13,947 nt of DNA from CAYSCZ01 sp964429655 (GTDB lineage: Bacteria; Bacteroidota; Bacteroidia; Cytophagales; Cyclobacteriaceae): NCBI GenBank assembly GCA_964429655.1, contig CAYSCZ010000076.1, forward strand, positions 1 to 13,947, in the 5' to 3' direction. Below, piece by piece: positions 6,929 to 13,947 of this stretch. The notes beneath the pieces were generated by a model. It had not been told where the DNA came from, made no database searches, and saw only the letters and a list, made by a program, of their open reading frames with translations. Position 1 is the first letter of the stretch; each line of letters opens with the position of its first letter. The translations under genes were made by a program, and so were the position numbers.

Positions 6929-7827
6929 CGCCATATGTCGGTGTTCAATGCTTTCCTTTTAAAATAGCGGTTCAATAAAGGATAGTTTATAACAGAAAGC
7001 AGGATTATCAATCCACCAATATAAAAATTTGCCTGCATTTTTTCCGAGTCCCCAAAAACGATAAGGGCAAGGATTATGCCGTAGACCGGTTCAAGATTGA
7101 CCGTTAGATTCACAGCGAATGCCGATATCCTTTTCATCAATTCAACGGATACCGAAAATGCATAAACAGTGCATATTATAGCTAAAAGAATAAGGTAAAT
7201 CCAATCAACAGGTTGTGGCAAAAAGTATGTCCCTCCAAAGAATATACCGGATACCGGCAGTATAATCAATATTATCAGACTTGCCCCGCTCATCTCATAA
7301 AAGGTGATCAAATACGGGTCATATTTCAAAGTGAATTTGGCATTGATGATGGTGAATACCGCAGCTAAAAATGCAGATCCCAGAGCCATGACCAGACCTA
7401 GCGGGTAATTAAACCCGGATGCGAAAATTATAGATATACCGATTAATGCCGTTATTCCCAGGATCACTTCAAAAATCTTTATTCGCTTCTTATTAACCAT
7501 TGGTTCCAGTAGGCTGGTCCAGATGGAGGTAGTGGCCATACCTATCAGTGCTACGGATGCATTAGAAACCCTGGCTGCACCAAAAAATAAAATCCAGTGA
7601 AAGGCGATTATAAACCCTGTCAGGAGTATTTTTAAGACTTTATCGGAGCCGATCTTGAGGGTTATCTTTTTAACTTTAAGCACAGGGATAAGCACAATAG
7701 CAGCGATGGAGGTTCGAAAAAATACAACCTCTATGGCCGGCACACTGATCAATAATCCCAGAATAGCTGTGAAGCCCCATATGAAAACTATAAAATGGAG
7801 CATTAAATAATCTTTTAGTTCACCCAC
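6925..7827 (-). CDS. EamA/DMT-superfamily transporter
   Basis: This 300-residue integral membrane protein has about ten hydrophobic segments arranged as two five-helix EamA repeats. Recognisable signatures are the first-helix FIWGFTAILG (15-24), RTSIAAIVLIP (38-48), and in the second repeat NLEPVYGIILALIVFGD (244-260) with a basic tail after the last helix. DMT/EamA proteins export metabolites such as amino acids or nucleobases; the substrate cannot be read from sequence. The GTG start (complement of 7825-7827) shares one base with the TAG stop of the upstream permease gene, which suggests translational coupling. An internal ATG at residue 9 (complement of 7801-7803) is an alternative start that would still keep the first helix. 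It is the last gene of the tgt operon and ends without any spacer against the lipoprotein gene. Confidence 0.88.
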   Translation of the reverse strand: MGELKDYLMLHFIVFIWGFTAILGLLISVPAIEVVFFRTSIAAIVLIPVLKVKKITLKIGSDKVLKILLTGFIIAFHWILFFGAARVSNASVALIGMATTSIWTSLLEPMVNKKRIKIFEVILGITALIGISIIFASGFNYPLGLVMALGSAFLAAVFTIINAKFTLKYDPYLITFYEMSGASLIILIILPVSGIFFGGTYFLPQPVDWIYLILLAIICTVYAFSVSVELMKRISAFAVNLTVNLEPVYGIILALIVFGDSEKMQANFYIGGLIILLSVINYPLLNRYFKRKALNTDIWR

Positions 7828-8903
7828 TATTTCAATAATAATTTATAAAGCAAGATGCCAACAGCTGTGAATATAATGTTTGGAACCCAAACGGCAAGGA
7901 GCGGATTCATGGAGCCAGCCTCGGCAATAGCTTGTGCCAGTATAAAAAATATTATGAAAATGAATGCAACCAAAAAACCCAATGCTATCTGAAACCCGGC
8001 ACCTCCACGCAATTTTTTTGATGAAGTGATCACACCGATAAAGGTTAAAATAATAACAGTAAAAGGTTGCATAAAGCGGATGTATTTCTCTATCCTGAAA
8101 ATATCCACATCGTCCGCACTGCGAGCCTTTTGAAATTCGATATAATCGTTCAGTTCATTGATGGTCAGAGATTGTTGGAAATTCTTTTTATTATCAAAGT
8201 CAGAAGGTAAGATGTTTATCACCGAATCAATTTTGCGTCCAGATTCTATGGATTCATTCATGTTGTCTATTTCCCTGATCCAGTAATTATCCAGACGCCA
8301 TTTATTTGTAGCCGTATCCCAGTTGATCCGGTTAGCTTGCAATTTTTCCACCAATTGAGTGCCATCAAACCGCTCTATGGTCACGTTATAGCCCGTCTCA
8401 TTTTGATTATTGTAATTGTGCAAATAAAAATATTCATTTTCTCCAACCTTGAAGTGTATATCTCTTTCATTGAAATAAAATGTCCCCTCGAAATATTGTA
8501 ACTCAAAGGCTACCCTGAATTTGTTGGCGTTTGGTATTATCCAGCCATTTAAGTAAAAGCTTAACACGGCAATGATTATCGCACCTATTAAATAAGGAAA
8601 AAACAATCTCCTGTGGCTCACCCCGCTGGCAAGTATAGCAGTGATCTCACTTTTTACGGCAAGATTCGTTGTGACATACACTGTGGCTATATAAGTGGTA
8701 ATGGGTGTTATCAAGCTGGCTACGTACGGAAAAAATGTGAGGTAGTAGCTCATTATCTCTTCGAGGGAATTTTGATTTTCTATGAATTCGTCATTCTTCT
8801 CTGTGAAATCAATTATGCAAACTATGGTGCACAGTATGATCACAACAAAGAAAAATGTGGTCAACATCTTTTTTAAGATGTACTTGTCAATAGTTTTAAT
8901 CAC
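7827..8903 (-). CDS. LptF/LptG-family LPS export permease (YjgP/YjgQ)
   Basis: This 358-residue protein has the LptF/LptG plan: three N-terminal membrane helices (about 12-32, 56-80, 101-121), a large polar periplasmic domain (about 125-270, expected beta-jellyroll), and three C-terminal helices (about 276-294, 303-325, 335-356). The cytoplasmic-loop signature KSEITAILASGVSHRRL (84-100) between helices 2 and 3, the coupling region toward the LptB ATPase, is well conserved. In the Lpt system it would form the inner-membrane LptB2FG complex that extracts LPS and feeds it to LptC/LptA. F and G paralogs are hard to separate by eye, so no symbol is given. The GTG start overlaps the TGA stop of tgt (GTGA), a 4-bp overlap. 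Pairing with tgt is, from memory, common in Bacteroidota. Confidence 0.92.
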   Translation of the reverse strand: MIKTIDKYILKKMLTTFFFVVIILCTIVCIIDFTEKNDEFIENQNSLEEIMSYYLTFFPYVASLITPITTYIATVYVTTNLAVKSEITAILASGVSHRRLFFPYLIGAIIIAVLSFYLNGWIIPNANKFRVAFELQYFEGTFYFNERDIHFKVGENEYFYLHNYNNQNETGYNVTIERFDGTQLVEKLQANRINWDTATNKWRLDNYWIREIDNMNESIESGRKIDSVINILPSDFDNKKNFQQSLTINELNDYIEFQKARSADDVDIFRIEKYIRFMQPFTVIILTFIGVITSSKKLRGGAGFQIALGFLVAFIFIIFFILAQAIAEAGSMNPLLAVWVPNIIFTAVGILLYKLLLK

Positions 8904-10030
8904 AGCCTTCTATCAATTTTTCTTAGCATCGCTTCTTTCCATGCAATGAACGTATCAGAAAGTATTTGTTTTCTTGCTTGCTTCACTAACCATAAATAAA
9001 ACGATAAGTTTTGCAGTGAGGCTATCTGCAGGCCCAGTATTTCATTGGTAGTGATCAAATGGCGCAGATAAGCTTTTGAGTAGTGCCGGCTGGCGAAATT
9101 ATCTAATGACTCATCAATAGCACTTAAATCATTCTTCCACTTTTCATTTCTAATGTTAATAATTCCCTGAGTAGTGAATATCATGCCATTTCTTCCGTTT
9201 CTTGTTGGCATCACACAATCGAACATATCAATTCCCAGGGCAATACACTCCAAAATGTTTGCCGGGGTGCCAACACCCATTAGATATCTGGGTTTATCAC
9301 CCGGGAGGATATCGCAAACTAATTCTGTCATTTTATACATTTCTTCATGAGGTTCGCCAACCGACAGACCACCAATGGCATTGCCATCTGCATCTTTACC
9401 GGCGATGTATTCAGCTGATTTCTGTCTTAAATCAGGATAAATACTTCCCTGTGCGATAGGAAACAAATGCTGCTCATAGTCATACAATGGATCATTTTTT
9501 TGGAAGTGATCAATGCACCTGTCAAGCCAGTCGTGGGTAAGCTTCATCGAATTTTTGGCATAGTTATAATCACATGGATAAGGCGTGCATTCGTCAAAAG
9601 CCATGATGATATCTGCACCAATAGTCCTTTCAATATCTATTACTGATTCAGGTGTGAAGTGATGCCTTGAGCCATCAATGTGGGACTGGAATACAACACC
9701 TTCCTCATCTATTTTTCTATTGCCTGCCAGGGAATAAACCTGATACCCACCGCTATCAGTTAGTATGGGTTTGTCCCAGCCTATGAATTTGTGGAGTCCA
9801 CCGGCCTTTTGTATGATTTCTAAACCGGGTCTAAGGTACAGGTGGTAGGTATTGCCAAGGATTATCTCAGCTTTGATATCTTTTGATAATTCACGCTGAT
9901 GAATGGCTTTAACCGTTCCAAGGGTGCCAACGGGCATAAAAATGGGTGTGGGAATTGCTCCATGACCCGTTTGGATGTTACCCGCTCTGGCTTTGGATTT
10001 TTTGTTTTGATGAATCAGCTTAAACTTCAT
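8900..10030 (-). CDS. tgt: tRNA-guanine transglycosylase lacking the usual zinc ligands
   Basis: Tgt exchanges the wobble guanine-34 of tRNAs with GUN anticodons for preQ1, the step before queuosine is completed. The 376-residue length is normal. Visible motifs are the general base D92 in TDSGGYQ (91-97), the base-recognising D146 in FDECTPYP (145-152), GGLSVGEP (220-227), MGVGTP (251-256), and the nucleophile D271 in DMFDCVMPTRNGRNG (268-282). By memory alignment to E. coli Tgt (DPECDCYTCRNYSRAYL and TIHNL), the four zinc ligands C, C, C and H correspond here to L309, N311, S314 and Q340, so the structural zinc site seems lost although the surrounding YSKAYLRHL (317-325) is kept. It is the first gene of a leftward operon with the Lpt permease and EamA transporter, and is divergent from the glycosyltransferase gene. 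Start is the ATG complement of 10028-10030. Confidence 0.97.
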   Translation of the reverse strand: MKFKLIHQNKKSKARAGNIQTGHGAIPTPIFMPVGTLGTVKAIHQRELSKDIKAEIILGNTYHLYLRPGLEIIQKAGGLHKFIGWDKPILTDSGGYQVYSLAGNRKIDEEGVVFQSHIDGSRHHFTPESVIDIERTIGADIIMAFDECTPYPCDYNYAKNSMKLTHDWLDRCIDHFQKNDPLYDYEQHLFPIAQGSIYPDLRQKSAEYIAGKDADGNAIGGLSVGEPHEEMYKMTELVCDILPGDKPRYLMGVGTPANILECIALGIDMFDCVMPTRNGRNGMIFTTQGIINIRNEKWKNDLSAIDESLDNFASRHYSKAYLRHLITTNEILGLQIASLQNLSFYLWLVKQARKQILSDTFIAWKEAMLRKIDRRL

Positions 10031-10100
10031 GAATGCGCTAAATTAAGCCGGATTTTGTTTTCTTTAATCTTTTTGAATGATTTGGTAAATACCAAAATGA
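10031..10100. promoter_or_regulatory. Divergent tgt / glycosyltransferase promoter region
   Basis: These 70 bp must contain the start signals for the leftward tgt operon and the rightward glycosyltransferase run. Apart from the palindrome at 10080-10097 the region is AT-rich. The plus strand shows TTTTTG (10070-10075) without a good TA two bases upstream. The minus strand has TAATTTAG, which misses the TAnnTTTG consensus by one base. No clear promoter can be fixed. Confidence 0.4.
10080..10097. promoter_or_regulatory. Perfect 18-bp operator-like palindrome or 5'-UTR hairpin
   Basis: ATTTGGTAAATACCAAAT consists of two perfect 8-bp arms (10080-10087 and 10090-10097) around a 2-bp AA centre. 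It ends 3 bp before the glycosyltransferase ATG. Its size and symmetry fit a dimeric repressor operator. On mRNA, a 2-nt loop is too tight, so only a somewhat shorter hairpin could form, which would still crowd the start codon. The site could control the rightward genes, the tgt operon, or both. Confidence 0.5.
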
Positions 10101-11201
10101 ATGATGTTTATCCTGCTATTTATTTTCGCATTGGTTGTACAGCTTTATTTTTTGGTAAATGCTTACAGGAGATTAAAGAAATACCGGCCCCGTGATTATT
10201 CGATATTTGAGGACTTTCCTTCCGTCTCCGTAATAATTTGTGCACATAATGAAGCACATAATATCAAACGAAATCTCCCCAAAGTACTTGATCAATCCTA
10301 CCCGGATTTTGAAGTGCTGGTAGTCAATGACAGATCGACAGATATGACGCAAAGTATTTTGGAACATATGTCAGGGAAATACAGCTATCTAAGAATAAAA
10401 TATATCAAAGAAACGCCTGGCAATATAGACCATAAAAAATATGCCCTTAATATGGGTGTTGCAGAAAGTAAAAAACAAATACTAGTTTTTACGGATGCCG
10501 ATTGTTGGCCTGTCAATGAAAATTGGTTGAAGTCTGTTGTTGCACAATTCAGGGATGGTGATCTGGTCATTGGGTATTCACCATATTTAAAAAAACCGGG
10601 ATTGCTGAATGCATTTATTCAACATGAAACGCAGTTAACGGGTGTTTTGTACCTGGGTGCAGCTTTATCAAAAAAGCCTTATATGGCAGTAGGAAGGAAC
10701 TTAGCTTATAAAAGAACCCTTATTTATGAAGAAATTAAGTCTTTGAGTCATCAGCAGGTGACAGGCGGTGACGATGATCTATTAATTAATCAGTTACCTC
10801 CGTCAGCTAAAGTAAATATTGTACTTAGTAAAGAATCTACCATTTATTCTACGCCGAAAAGGAACTTAAAGTCCTTTTTAAGGCAAAAAATACGTCATTT
10901 ATCGGTAAGTAAGCACTATAAAGCCGGTAACAAGATTTATCTGACAGTGTTTTACGTTACCTTTATATTATTTTATATCGTAATGCCTTTTTTGTTTAAA
11001 AATTTAATAGAACTAGGCTTGGTTTTTGGTGGTTATTTTATTAAGATTTTAATTCAATTGAATTGTTTTAAATTACTCTATAAGCATTCTGGACACAAAC
11101 AGGATTATTTCTGGGCACCGTTGACTGATATGATGTATGTTTTCTACCTGATGTTTTTAGGGCCTTATTCATGGATTAGAAAAATTAACAAATGGAATTA
11201 A
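10101..11201 (+). CDS. Membrane-bound family 2 glycosyltransferase
   Basis: This 366-residue enzyme has an N-terminal membrane helix (about 2-20), a GT2 catalytic domain (about 41-265) and two or more C-terminal hydrophobic segments (about 281-322 and 342-356). GT-A fold signatures are SVSVIICAHNE (41-51), VVNDRSTD (74-81), the metal-binding D132-A-D134 in FTDADCWP, the acceptor-site-like GGDDDLLI (222-229), and R261-Q-K-I-R265-H in place of the Q-x-x-R-W motif of processive synthases. It should transfer a sugar from a nucleotide sugar to a lipid or polysaccharide at the inner membrane; the acceptor cannot be told. Two ATG codons in tandem (10101 and 10104) could start it. The 3' end overlaps the sigma-factor gene by 10 bp, so they are likely co-transcribed. 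Confidence 0.88.
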   Translation: MMFILLFIFALVVQLYFLVNAYRRLKKYRPRDYSIFEDFPSVSVIICAHNEAHNIKRNLPKVLDQSYPDFEVLVVNDRSTDMTQSILEHMSGKYSYLRIKYIKETPGNIDHKKYALNMGVAESKKQILVFTDADCWPVNENWLKSVVAQFRDGDLVIGYSPYLKKPGLLNAFIQHETQLTGVLYLGAALSKKPYMAVGRNLAYKRTLIYEEIKSLSHQQVTGGDDDLLINQLPPSAKVNIVLSKESTIYSTPKRNLKSFLRQKIRHLSVSKHYKAGNKIYLTVFYVTFILFYIVMPFLFKNLIELGLVFGGYFIKILIQLNCFKLLYKHSGHKQDYFWAPLTDMMYVFYLMFLGPYSWIRKINKWN

Positions 11202-11800
11202 ACAAGCAATTTTCAGATAAAGCATTAAAAGATTTTAAACTCATAGACCTTGCCACAAAAGGCGAGGACCAAACAGCTTTCGCTGAATTGATGGACCGGT
11301 ACCGCAAACCCGTTTATCACATGATCCTTAAAATGGTACGAAATGTTGATGATGCTGAAGACCTTACCATAGAGGCATTTGCAAAAGCTTTTAAAAACTT
11401 GCACAGATTCAAGAAGGACTACACTTTCAGTACCTGGCTATTCCGAATTGCTACCAATAATGCCATCGACTTTATCAGAAAAAAAAGATTGGAAACGTAT
11501 AGTCTGAATACTTCCTACACCGATGATAACGGCGATTCTGTTAACATCGATGTTGAGGATAAAAATCTTGACCCATCAGAAGAGGCGGTAAAAGCACAAA
11601 AAATTGAGTTGGTAAGAATGTTTGTGACCAAATTACCAGCCAAGTACCAGCGATTAGTAAGGCTTAGATACTTTGATGAGCTTTCTTATGAAGAGATTGC
11701 CAAGGAACTAGAAGCGCCTCTGGGAACAGTAAAAGCACAGCTCCACAGGGCCAGGGAGCTAATGTATGACCTGGTAAAAGATAAAAAGCAGCATATCTGA
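11192..11800 (+). CDS. ECF-type RNA polymerase sigma factor
   Basis: This 202-residue protein has only sigma regions 2 and 4, as in group 4 (ECF, RpoE-like) factors. Region 2 spans about residues 17-98, with FAELMDRYRKPVYHMI, the core-binding and -10-reading segment DAEDLTIEAFAKAF (54-67), and FSTWLFRIATNNAIDFIRKK (79-98). An acidic linker (about 105-132) follows. Region 4 (about 137-194) contains LPAKYQRLVRLRYFDELSYEEIA and the -35-recognition helix LGTVKAQLHRAREL. It steers core polymerase to a subset of promoters. No anti-sigma gene, FecR-like gene or two-component partner lies next to it, so control must come from elsewhere. The ATG at 11192 sits inside the end of the glycosyltransferase gene in another frame, and rsmG begins 6 bp after its stop. 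Confidence 0.92.
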   Translation: MELNKQFSDKALKDFKLIDLATKGEDQTAFAELMDRYRKPVYHMILKMVRNVDDAEDLTIEAFAKAFKNLHRFKKDYTFSTWLFRIATNNAIDFIRKKRLETYSLNTSYTDDNGDSVNIDVEDKNLDPSEEAVKAQKIELVRMFVTKLPAKYQRLVRLRYFDELSYEEIAKELEAPLGTVKAQLHRARELMYDLVKDKKQHI

Positions 11801-11806
11801 TAGCCA

Positions 11807-12433
11807 TTGGACTATCTGGAACATTATTTCTCTCAATTAACTGATGATCAGTTAGATACGTACCGTGACCTTGAGGCATGTTATCAAGATTGGAACGCCA
11901 AGATAAACCTTATATCAAGGAAAGATATAGACAGCCTGGTACTCAAGCATATTTTACATTCATTAGCCATAGCGAAGTTTATTGAATTCCCAGAAGGTTC
12001 GAAAATTATGGATGTAGGTACCGGTGGTGGCTTCCCCGGGATACCATTAGCGATTATGTTTCCGTATGCAACATTTCATCTTGTTGACTCGGTAGGAAAA
12101 AAAATAAAGGTTGTGAATGATATCATCTACAAGCTTGGTATAAAGAATGTGAAAACCTATAACCTCCGCGCTGAAAACATGCAGGACAGCTATGATTATG
12201 TGGTGTGCAGGGCAGTAACTAATACCAGGGATTTTTATCAATGGGTAAAAAAGAAATTCAACAAAAAAAATAAACACCAACATATCAATAATGGCATATT
12301 TTATCTAAAAGGTGGTGACCTTTCTGAAGAACTGAGGGATGCGAAAGTTCGGTACAAATTGTTTGAAATCAGCGATTATTATCAGGAAGAATTTTTCCAG
12401 ACAAAAAAGGTGCTTTATATCCCTCGCCAATAG
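11807..12433 (+). CDS. rsmG: 16S rRNA (guanine-527 N7)-methyltransferase
   Basis: RsmG (GidB) uses S-adenosylmethionine to methylate N7 of G527 in 16S rRNA; its loss is linked to low-level streptomycin resistance in other bacteria. The 208-residue product shows the family's N-terminal NLISRKDID (34-42) and HILHSLAIA (48-56), the SAM-binding DVGTGGGFPGIPLA (69-82), the HLVDSVGKK acidic-loop strand (91-99), CRAV (134-137), LKGGDL (167-172) and the EEFFQTKKVLYI ending (193-205). It matches Bacteroidota homologs almost from residue 1. The start is TTG at 11807: an in-frame TAG at 11801-11803 excludes anything further upstream, and the next Met (residue 68) would remove a conserved third of the protein. 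It follows the sigma-factor gene by 6 bp and precedes the decarboxylase by 24 bp, suggesting a single transcript. Confidence 0.95.
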   Translation: MDYLEHYFSQLTDDQLDTYRDLEACYQDWNAKINLISRKDIDSLVLKHILHSLAIAKFIEFPEGSKIMDVGTGGGFPGIPLAIMFPYATFHLVDSVGKKIKVVNDIIYKLGIKNVKTYNLRAENMQDSYDYVVCRAVTNTRDFYQWVKKKFNKKNKHQHINNGIFYLKGGDLSEELRDAKVRYKLFEISDYYQEEFFQTKKVLYIPRQ

Positions 12434-12457
12434 CCATTTCTGTTGTAAATAGCGGCT

Positions 12458-13882
12458 ATGATTTCATTAGATGACTTTAGAAAACATGCCCATCAGTTTG
12501 TTGATTGGATGGCTGATTATCTGGAGGAGATAGAATCCCTGCCGGTAAGGTCAAAAGTATCCCCCGGGGATATTTACGCTAAGCTACCTGATTCTGCACC
12601 AATGAAGGGGGCACCCATTGGGCAGATCTTTGAAGACTTTAAGGCCATAGTTATGCCCGGTGTTACCCATTGGCAGCATCCAAATTTTCATGCTTTTTTT
12701 CCAGCCAATTCTTCTTATCCGTCTGTTCTTGCTGAGATGCTTACCGCTACCATTGGTGCACAATGCATGTTATGGGAGACATCACCCGCAGCTGCCGAAC
12801 TTGAAGAAAAAGTTTTGAACTGGCTGAAGCCTCCTCTGGGCATCCCCCATGAATGGAGCGGGGTCATCCAGGACACCGCTTCCACCTCTACCTTAGTGGC
12901 CTTACTTACTGCAAGGGAAGCAAGCAGTAGCTTTACCATCAACAAAGAAGGACTTTATCAAAAGCCTGTTTATCGCATTTATTGCTCTATGGAGACCCAT
13001 TCTTCCATCGAAAAGGATGTGAAAATAGCCGGATTTGGTACTGATAATTTGGTTAAAGTAGCCGTTAAAGAAGATTTGAGTATGGATCCTGAGCAACTGG
13101 AAGCTGCTATTAAAGCTGATATCTCCAAAGGATACCAACCACTTTGTGTAATCTGTACACTGGGTACTACTGGTACCCTGGCTGTTGATCCGGTAAAAGA
13201 AATTGGAGTGATAGCCAGGAGATATGACTTATGGAACCATATAGATGCCGCTTATGCCGGCGTTGTTTTGATGTTGGAGGAATATAAATGGATGGTTGAT
13301 GGTATTGAGAACGCGGATAGTTTCGTTTTTAATCCGCACAAATGGATGCTGACAAACTTTGATTGTTCGCTGTATTATGTGCGCAGTAAAGAACGCTTGA
13401 TCAGAACTTTTGAGATCTTGCCTGAGTACCTTAAAACATCTTCAGGAAATGAAGTTAACAACTACAGGGACTGGGGAATCCCTTTGGGGCGAAGGTTCAG
13501 GGCACTAAAGTTGTGGTTTGTGATTAGGAATTATGGAATAGAAGGAATAAAAGGTAAGATCATTAGTGATGTAAAGCTGGCTGAATGGTTGGCGAATCAA
13601 ATTGAGGTGTCAGAAGACTTTGAAAATATTTTACCTCGAAAAATGAATATGGTTTTTTTTAGATTCCATCCTGCGAATATTCAGGAAAATGACCGTTTAA
13701 ACCAAATGAACAAAGACCTTAAGAATAAACTAAATGATAGCGGTAGGCTATATGTTACCCATTATATTATTCGAGATGTATACTTTATAAGATTGTGCAT
13801 CGGCTCACCCTATGTGACACTAGAAAATGTAAAGCAAAGCTGGGAGGCGATACAATCAATATCCGGGAAGGTAGCGCACTAA
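12458..13882 (+). CDS. PLP-dependent aromatic-L-amino-acid-decarboxylase-like enzyme (group II)
   Basis: The 474-residue protein is collinear with eukaryotic DOPA/tryptophan decarboxylases. Visible are HWQHPNFHAFFPANSSYP (71-88, substrate pocket), the phosphate-binding DTASTSTL (139-146), the cofactor-stacking H181 in METHSSIEK, TLGTTGTLAVDP (234-245), D263 in HIDAAYAG (pyridine-nitrogen partner), and the Schiff-base lysine K295 in FNPHKWMLTNFDCS (291-304). The catalytic-loop tyrosine (human DDC Tyr332) is present as Y324 in LPEYLK, which favours decarboxylation over the oxidative aldehyde synthesis seen in plant variants with Phe there. The NYRDWGIPLGRRFRALKLWFVIRNYG block (335-360) is strikingly like animal enzymes. 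The substrate (Trp, Phe, Tyr or DOPA) cannot be decided. It lies 24 bp after rsmG. The final 65 bp of the window hold no gene and end in an ATG (13945-13947) that may begin the next one. Confidence 0.93.
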   Translation: MISLDDFRKHAHQFVDWMADYLEEIESLPVRSKVSPGDIYAKLPDSAPMKGAPIGQIFEDFKAIVMPGVTHWQHPNFHAFFPANSSYPSVLAEMLTATIGAQCMLWETSPAAAELEEKVLNWLKPPLGIPHEWSGVIQDTASTSTLVALLTAREASSSFTINKEGLYQKPVYRIYCSMETHSSIEKDVKIAGFGTDNLVKVAVKEDLSMDPEQLEAAIKADISKGYQPLCVICTLGTTGTLAVDPVKEIGVIARRYDLWNHIDAAYAGVVLMLEEYKWMVDGIENADSFVFNPHKWMLTNFDCSLYYVRSKERLIRTFEILPEYLKTSSGNEVNNYRDWGIPLGRRFRALKLWFVIRNYGIEGIKGKIISDVKLAEWLANQIEVSEDFENILPRKMNMVFFRFHPANIQENDRLNQMNKDLKNKLNDSGRLYVTHYIIRDVYFIRLCIGSPYVTLENVKQSWEAIQSISGKVAH

Positions 13883-13947
13883 ACCCAAAATAGTCATTAG
13901 ACTTTCTATTACATGGTTAAATCACTTCAAATCAGACACTAAACATG

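Noticed and set aside
8613..8876. An 87-codon frame antisense to the Lpt permease
   Set aside because: It lies wholly within a well-conserved membrane-protein gene and has no recognisable motif or start context.
9899..10195. A 98-codon rightward frame covering the divergent tgt/glycosyltransferase spacer
   Set aside because: Its first part is antisense to the conserved tgt N-terminus and its last part is out of frame with the glycosyltransferase; the composition looks like neither, and accepting it would remove the only promoter space.
12047..12283. A 78-codon hydrophobic frame antisense to rsmG
   Set aside because: Complementary strands of AT-rich genes often give hydrophobic shadows; the sense frame has clear RsmG motifs.
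11801..12438. TAGCCATT repeated at 11801-11808 and 12431-12438, both at the end of coding regions
   Set aside because: It is only 8 bp, one copy covers the rsmG stop and the other lies before its start, and no wider similarity surrounds them; chance is sufficient.
12458..13882. Glutamate decarboxylase or sphingosine-phosphate lyase
   Set aside because: The substrate-pocket and loop segments (HWQHPNFHAFFP, YRDWGIPLGRRFR, catalytic Tyr) match the aromatic amino acid decarboxylase branch much better.
13890..13912. Terminator after the decarboxylase gene
   Set aside because: Only a 4- to 5-bp weak pairing (AATAG/CTATT or AGTC/GACT) is possible and no continuous T-run follows.
1..13947. CRISPR array, tRNA genes, insertion sequence or prophage
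   Set aside because: No regularly spaced long repeats, no cloverleaf-like sequence in the spacers, and no transposase or phage protein motifs were seen.

Overview
The window looks like a chromosomal segment of a member of the Bacteroidota, most likely a Cytophagales-type marine or soil bacterium. This is inferred from three things: AT-rich coding sequence with almost no Shine-Dalgarno motifs, a tgt gene directly followed by an LptF/LptG permease, and a DUF6909-type protein beside a membrane-anchored GltB-like protein. Thirteen protein genes fill nearly all of it. I see no tRNA, rRNA, CRISPR array, insertion sequence or prophage gene.

Layout. Positions 1-185 hold no gene but are dense in palindromes, including a REP-like hairpin. 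A leftward pair follows: a secreted serine hydrolase of the beta-lactamase fold (668-1828) and a YkvA/DUF1232 membrane protein (186-635). A divergent 157-bp spacer with a strong inverted repeat separates them from a rightward cluster. That cluster is a CBS-pair protein (1986-2411), a membrane-anchored FMN/3Fe-4S glutamate-synthase-like oxidoreductase (2420-3991), a 554-residue DUF6909-like protein whose C-terminal half resembles nucleoside phosphorylases (3991-5655), and a putative lipoprotein (5710-6924). The lipoprotein gene collides tail to tail, with zero spacing, with a leftward, translationally coupled operon: tgt (tRNA-guanine transglycosylase), an LptF/LptG-family LPS-export permease and an EamA-type exporter. 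Divergent from tgt, with a perfect 18-bp hairpin/operator-like palindrome in between, is a rightward run: membrane glycosyltransferase family 2, ECF-type sigma factor, rsmG (16S rRNA m7G methyltransferase) and an aromatic-L-amino-acid-decarboxylase-like PLP enzyme.

How the genes fit together. The tgt/lptG/eamA and GT2/sigma/rsmG runs are compact housekeeping and envelope operons with overlapping genes and several non-ATG starts. The least understood part is the CBS / GltB-like / nucleoside-phosphorylase-like trio. Its members are 8 bp apart and then overlapping, so they are probably made together. An adenylate-sensing domain, a membrane flavo-iron-sulfur enzyme without a glutaminase domain, and a nucleoside-phosphorylase-fold protein with its E-M-E and S-D motifs intact suggest an uncharacterised nucleotide- or nitrogen-linked pathway. 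That idea is inference only.

The clearest residue-level oddity is in Tgt: all four usual zinc ligands appear to be replaced while the catalytic aspartates are kept.
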